Assembly: GCA_000024525.1 (NCBI GenBank) | Contig: CP001769.1 | Span: forward strand, 4,373,001 to 4,437,000 | Reading direction: 5' to 3' | Source: Spirosoma linguale DSM 74 | GTDB lineage: Bacteria > Bacteroidota > Bacteroidia > Cytophagales > Spirosomataceae | Length of the DNA stretch: 64,000 nt | Shown here: positions 60,517-64,000 of the stretch, piece after piece | Layout of the letters: each line of letters starts with the position of its first letter | How positions within the stretch are numbered: the first letter of the stretch is position 1 | Notes under the pieces: model-generated | Seen by the model: only the letters and a program-made list of their open reading frames with translations | Database searches by the model: none | What the model was told of the DNA's origin: nothing | Made by a program: the position numbers and the translations under genes

Positions 60517-61356
60517 ATGAATCCAGGAAAAGCCCAAACGACATCCGTCTTCCGCAACAGCGAAGGGCAGGCTATTTTTTATAGAACCTGGACCACCAGG
60601 AACGAACCGAACGGCATAGTCCTGATCATTCACGGCTTGAATTCCCACAGCGGCTATAATGAAAAGTTTGCGGCACAACTAACTGAAAACGGATATAATG
60701 TTTTCGCAATGGATCTTCGGGGCCGGGGAATGTCGGAGGGCGAACGATACTACATAGCTGATTATCATGATATTGTCAGTGATATAGATTTGTTGGTAGA
60801 CATTGTCAGATCGTCGTATCCAACCCTTGCTATTTTTTTACTAGGCCATAGTGCGGGCGGGGTGTTTGCTTCAGTTTATACGGTAGGTAACCAGGGTAAG
60901 CTAACTGGATTGATTTCAGAAAGCTTCGCCTTTCAGATTCCTGCGCCTGGTTTTGCTCTGGCCATCATAAAATTCCTGGGTAATATCATTCCGCATACGC
61001 GGCTGATCAGGTTGAAAAATGAAGATTTTTCCCGTGACCAGGCTATTATGGACAAAATGAATAACGATCCTTTGCTGGAAAACGAAAAGCAGCCAGCACG
61101 GACAATGCAACAACTCTTATTGGCAGCCGCGTATTTAAAAACGGAAATGCCATCTATTCAACTTCCGTTGCTGATCCTCCACGGTACCGCCGACAACGTC
61201 ACGAGGCCCAGTGGTAGTCAATACTTGATGGATCATGCTGCTTCGACAGACAAGCAACTCAACCTATATGAAGGGTATTATCATGATCTGCTCAACGATA
61301 AGTATAATAACCTAATCATTAAGGACATCATACGTTGGCTCAACCAACGAGTCTGA
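60517..61356 (+). CDS. Monoacylglycerol-lipase-like alpha/beta hydrolase, paralogue 1
   Basis: Start at the ATG at 60517 (MNPGKAQTTS), 279 residues, cytoplasmic. Nucleophile elbow GHSAGG with catalytic Ser. The oxyanion block is IVLIIHGLNSHSGYN, the candidate acid is in LHGTADNVTRPSGSQ, and the histidine in YEGYYHDLLND. GERYYIADYHDIVSDI is a typical serine aminopeptidase/Hydrolase_4 motif. It likely hydrolyses short acylglycerols or similar esters. It is very similar to the gene at 62400. Confidence 0.92.
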   Translation: MNPGKAQTTSVFRNSEGQAIFYRTWTTRNEPNGIVLIIHGLNSHSGYNEKFAAQLTENGYNVFAMDLRGRGMSEGERYYIADYHDIVSDIDLLVDIVRSSYPTLAIFLLGHSAGGVFASVYTVGNQGKLTGLISESFAFQIPAPGFALAIIKFLGNIIPHTRLIRLKNEDFSRDQAIMDKMNNDPLLENEKQPARTMQQLLLAAAYLKTEMPSIQLPLLILHGTADNVTRPSGSQYLMDHAASTDKQLNLYEGYYHDLLNDKYNNLIIKDIIRWLNQRV

Positions 61357-61459
61357 TTTGGTCAGCTTATGATAACTGGGTTCGAAAAACCGTCTGGCAA
61401 TTGACAAACTGACGTTGACTGTTTTCATCTATTTTCTTTCACTTATTAACCAACATCGT

Positions 61460-62227
61460 ATGAAAAACCTGGCCCTACTTCTCGTTTCGGCAGCGATTCT
61501 ATCAATTTCATCTTTAAACGCTCAGACAAAAAAAATGGAAACAACGAAACCCACTATCATCTTTGTGCATGGCTTATGGGCCGATGGATCGTCTTGGAGC
61601 AAAGTTATCCCGCTCCTGGTTGCCCGAGGGTATAAAGTTATTTCCGTGCAGAACCCGACTACCACACTGGAGAATGACATTGCTGCCACTCAACGGGCTA
61701 TAGCTGTTGCCGGTGGCGACGTCGTTTTGGTTGGTCATTCCTGGGGAGGTTTTGTGATCACTGAAGCCGGCGATCTTCCACAGGTCAAAGCACTGGTTTA
61801 TGTGGCTGCCTACGCTCCCGAAAAGGACGAAACCGTTGTCTCCCTGAGTGAAAAAGCAGCCCCTACCCAACTTGCATCCTATTTTAAGGCGGAAGGTGGG
61901 TTCGTTAGTCTTACCAGAGAGGGCATCACGAACGTATTTGCCAATGATCTTTCGGCTCAGGAACAGGAGTTAGTTTTTGCCGTACAACAGCCGACTTCCC
62001 CTGACGTATTTAAAGGAGTAGCGAGTAAAGTGGCCTGGAAACAGAAACCCTCCTGGTATATTGTGGCTTCGGAAGACAAGACCATCAATCCCGATCTGGA
62101 ACGCTTAATGGCTCAACGGGCAAAGGCCAAAACCACCACGTTAAAGTCATGCCACGTAGCCATGTTGTCCAAGCCCAACCAGGTTCTGGAAGTGATCTTA
62201 GAAGCAGCCAATCAGGCTAGTAACTAA
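61460..62227 (+). CDS. Exported alpha/beta hydrolase (EstC-like)
   Basis: Start at the ATG at 61460, giving a signal peptide (NLALLLVSAAILSISSLNAQ) and 255 residues. The oxyanion motif is FVHGLWADGSSW, nucleophile GHSWGG, acid in ASEDKTI and catalytic His in CHVAMLSK. The layout is that of the alpha/beta-hydrolase group of esterases such as EstC and related chloride-peroxidase-like enzymes. It differs clearly from its two neighbours, which it separates. The likely location is the periplasm. Confidence 0.9.
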   Translation: MKNLALLLVSAAILSISSLNAQTKKMETTKPTIIFVHGLWADGSSWSKVIPLLVARGYKVISVQNPTTTLENDIAATQRAIAVAGGDVVLVGHSWGGFVITEAGDLPQVKALVYVAAYAPEKDETVVSLSEKAAPTQLASYFKAEGGFVSLTREGITNVFANDLSAQEQELVFAVQQPTSPDVFKGVASKVAWKQKPSWYIVASEDKTINPDLERLMAQRAKAKTTTLKSCHVAMLSKPNQVLEVILEAANQASN

Positions 62228-62399
62228 GTTAATCGGAAAGTCTTACCTTATCCCACGCCGAATCGGCCGATGACTGAGGTCCCCAGTTGCAGTTTTCTGA
62301 AGTAAGGGTACTGATTTATTACCGGACCAAGGTAACTTTATGCATAGAATATACTAAGTGGATTCTCAGAGGATTAGCCATTAAAACAACTCAAATCAG

Positions 62400-63242
62400 A
62401 TGCCAACCCTTAGTCCAATACAAACCGATACGTTCATTTCGGAACAAGGCTTGAATGTCGCTTATAAACATTGGAAAGCGGCCGATACCCCAAAAGGGAT
62501 AGTGGTGTTTGCTCATGGCTTTAATTCACACAGCGGCTATTTTCAATGGTCCGCCGAACAGTTAACCGCCCAGCGTTATGACGTATATGGGATTGACTTT
62601 CCAGGCAGGGGAGAATCAGATGGAGAAAGGTATTATATTGCTGACTATGAGGATTTTGTAAAAGAGCTTGATAAATTGGTAGATATTGCAAAAGCGGCTC
62701 ATCCAGGGTTGCCCATCTTTTTACTAGGACATAGTGCAGGCGGTGTTTTGTCGGCCATTTATGCCCTGGAGCATCAGGATAAGCTCAGCGGGTTTATTTG
62801 TGAAAGTTTCGCGTTTCAGGTACCTGCCCCCGATTTTGCGGTGGCTGTATTAAGAGGTATAAGCCACGTATTCCCTCATGCTCATGTACTGCGGCTAAAA
62901 AACGAAGATTTTTCACGCGATCAGGCCGTGGTTGACTTTATGAATACTGATCCGCTGATAGCCAACGAAGTTCAGCCTACGAAAACCGTACAGCAATTAT
63001 CGCTTGCCGACGAACGGCTAAAGACTGAAATGGCTTCCATAAAACTACCCCTGCTGATCCTCCACGGTACAGCCGACAAAGCAACCAAACCTAGTGGAAG
63101 TCAGTATTTTTATGACAATGCGTCGTCAACAGACAAAACGCTGAAATTTTATGAGGGCCATTATCACGATTTATTAAATGACATAGACAAGGAAGTTGTC
63201 ATGAATGATATTCTCAACTGGTTAAACAAAAGGACGAACTAA
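62400..63242 (+). CDS. Monoacylglycerol-lipase-like alpha/beta hydrolase, paralogue 2
   Basis: A 280-residue hydrolase with no signal peptide. It shares IVVFAHGFNSHSGYFQ, GRGESDGERYYIADY, FLLGHSAGGVLSAIY, LKNEDFSRDQAVVDFMNT, PLLILHGTADKATKPSGSQ and YEGHYHDLLND with paralogue 1. The two are more alike than to usual family members, so a local duplication followed by insertion of the exported hydrolase gene is likely. A strong terminator follows. Confidence 0.93.
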   Translation: MPTLSPIQTDTFISEQGLNVAYKHWKAADTPKGIVVFAHGFNSHSGYFQWSAEQLTAQRYDVYGIDFPGRGESDGERYYIADYEDFVKELDKLVDIAKAAHPGLPIFLLGHSAGGVLSAIYALEHQDKLSGFICESFAFQVPAPDFAVAVLRGISHVFPHAHVLRLKNEDFSRDQAVVDFMNTDPLIANEVQPTKTVQQLSLADERLKTEMASIKLPLLILHGTADKATKPSGSQYFYDNASSTDKTLKFYEGHYHDLLNDIDKEVVMNDILNWLNKRTN

Positions 63243-63301
63243 TGCCAAACAACTATTAAACGGGTATAGTCAAAGCGGTAACCCTGTACATCCTTATCGA
63301 T

Positions 63302-63363
63302 GGGAAAAGTTAGCGGCAACATCAACTTATAATGCTAAGTTGATGTTGCCGCTAACTTTTCCC
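63302..63363 (+). terminator. 28-bp perfect hairpin after the lipase gene
   Basis: Arms 63302-63329 and 63336-63363 are perfect complements, with a 6-nt loop TAATGC. The left starts GGGAAAAG and the right ends CTTTTCCC. It lies 60 bp after the stop and ends both strands. Confidence 0.8.
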
Positions 63364-63422
63364 AAAATCTCACAAATCGCTCCTATTCGAGGAACGCTTA
63401 TAATTTATCACATATTCATAAG

Positions 63423-63454
63423 TTGAAAGGCCACCCATAAGCGTGGCCTTTCAA
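63423..63454 (-). terminator. Second hairpin between convergent genes
   Basis: TTGAAAGGCCAC (63423-63434), loop of 8, GTGGCCTTTCAA (63443-63454). It may serve the minus-strand PIN gene ending at 63640. Confidence 0.6.
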
Positions 63455-63639
63455 TTCCCATTTTCATTTCAACAGCCCTGATAATCAAGGCGTGCAAAAT
63501 TACTTTTTCTATTTGGCTTGACGAAAAGTAAGTTAGGAGACATACCTATTGCAGGTATGTCAGTCAGACTGCCGCTTAACTCTAGTACTCGTTTCTGATT
63601 AGCAACAGTTAGTTCGCAACCTAGTTCCTACTTGACCGG

Positions 63640-64000
63640 CTATCGATTCAGAATTTGCTTGAACTCCGCAAAAGAACAGATCGGTACGGGAGGAAACCGA
63701 TTCGTTTCTCGAAGCAGGTTTAGAATGTGGTGATCGTCGGATACCAACCAATCGACACCGGCGGCAATGGCACAGTCCACAAATTTGTTGTCGTCTGGAT
63801 CGGTCGTAACCTGTCCAAAGCGAAAGTAAGGCTCCTGCCGTACATGATTAGGAGCGGCCAGTAAAAGTGAGGTGACCAGCTCAGCCGCCACAGGGCTATA
63901 ATAGTAGCCCGTCATTTCAGCATATTCGAGCAAGATTTCCGTACTGACTACCCAAGTGAACTGATTGGCCGCAAACGCATCATAAAGCCAGCGGTACGAT
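63640..64000 (-). CDS. PIN-domain protein, cut by the window edge
   Basis: Open frame from the right edge to its stop at 63640. The visible 120 residues show VVSTEILLEYAEM, then TTDPDDNKFVDCAIAAGVDW and LVSDDHHILNLL, the C-terminal half of a PIN ribonuclease domain (VapC/PIN_3 group). The N-terminal Asp motif lies outside. The partner gene, if any, is also outside. Confidence 0.85.
   Translation of the reverse strand, partial: SYRWLYDAFAANQFTWVVSTEILLEYAEMTGYYYSPVAAELVTSLLLAAPNHVRQEPYFRFGQVTTDPDDNKFVDCAIAAGVDWLVSDDHHILNLLRETNRFPPVPICSFAEFKQILNR

Noticed and set aside
62276..62292. Second sigma-54-like site (TGAGGTCCCCAGTTGCA) before the 62400 gene
   Set aside because: Spacing between GG and GC is one base too short and the -24 box is poor.

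Overview
The window looks like a chromosomal segment of a Bacteroidota bacterium of the order Cytophagales, most probably a Spirosoma-like member of the Spirosomaceae. This rests on family content: PorT-like beta-barrel proteins, DUF4230, DUF6249 and DUF6624 proteins, very long FtsX-type permeases and an outer-membrane beta-barrel receptor with a carboxypeptidase-regulatory-like N-terminus. Starts also lack clear Shine-Dalgarno sequences, and TAnnTTTG-type -7 elements occur. Housekeeping genes (hemA, nuoA, nuoB, an algH/yqgE-type gene) argue against a plasmid. No tRNA, rRNA or CRISPR array was found. All identifications come from reading motifs and were not tested by database search.

Region 1 (1-22 kb) is compact and housekeeping-like. 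It holds a two-transmembrane histidine kinase, hemA and a DUF4230 protein. A four-gene minus-strand operon follows: sulfite dehydrogenase, its cytochrome c, an SsuD-type flavin monooxygenase and a Na+/solute symporter. Together these read as import of a sulfonate, cleavage to sulfite, then oxidation to sulfate. A GH13 alpha-glucosidase diverges from this operon. Then come an AlgH-like protein, a beta-barrel protein, nuoA-nuoB without the other nuo genes, two membrane proteins whose tails overlap by 118 bp, and three paralogous MFS transporters interleaved with a second sodium/solute symporter.

Region 2 (22-34 kb) is accessory. It has a MacB/FtsX permease, two secreted lectin-like paralogues divergent from a membrane protein with a DNA-binding-like head, an alpha/beta hydrolase, a DUF6624 gene broken by one in-frame TAG, an SDR enzyme with an AraC regulator, and a GNAT acetyltransferase.

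Region 3 (34-46.5 kb) carries plasmid-like functions: parA-parB, an antitoxin-PIN toxin pair, two serine recombinases, hypothetical genes and gene fossils. Inside it is an ECF sigma factor module with a divergent pair of near-identical ECF-type promoters, plus a TonB-receptor-like protein and a BLUF photoreceptor.

Region 4 (46.9-64 kb) contains a UvrA2-type ABC ATPase, a five-gene operon with two zinc alcohol dehydrogenases, a TPR-histidine kinase/sigma-54 response-regulator pair, three alpha/beta hydrolases (two close paralogues) and a partial PIN protein at the edge.

The most unusual non-coding feature is a dispersed family of about 100-120 bp intergenic repeats between 24.9 and 55.6 kb, seen in a dozen full or partial copies. 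They have inverted-repeat ends and two internal hairpins whose stems show compensatory changes between copies. None was noticed in the first 22 kb, so they mark the accessory half.
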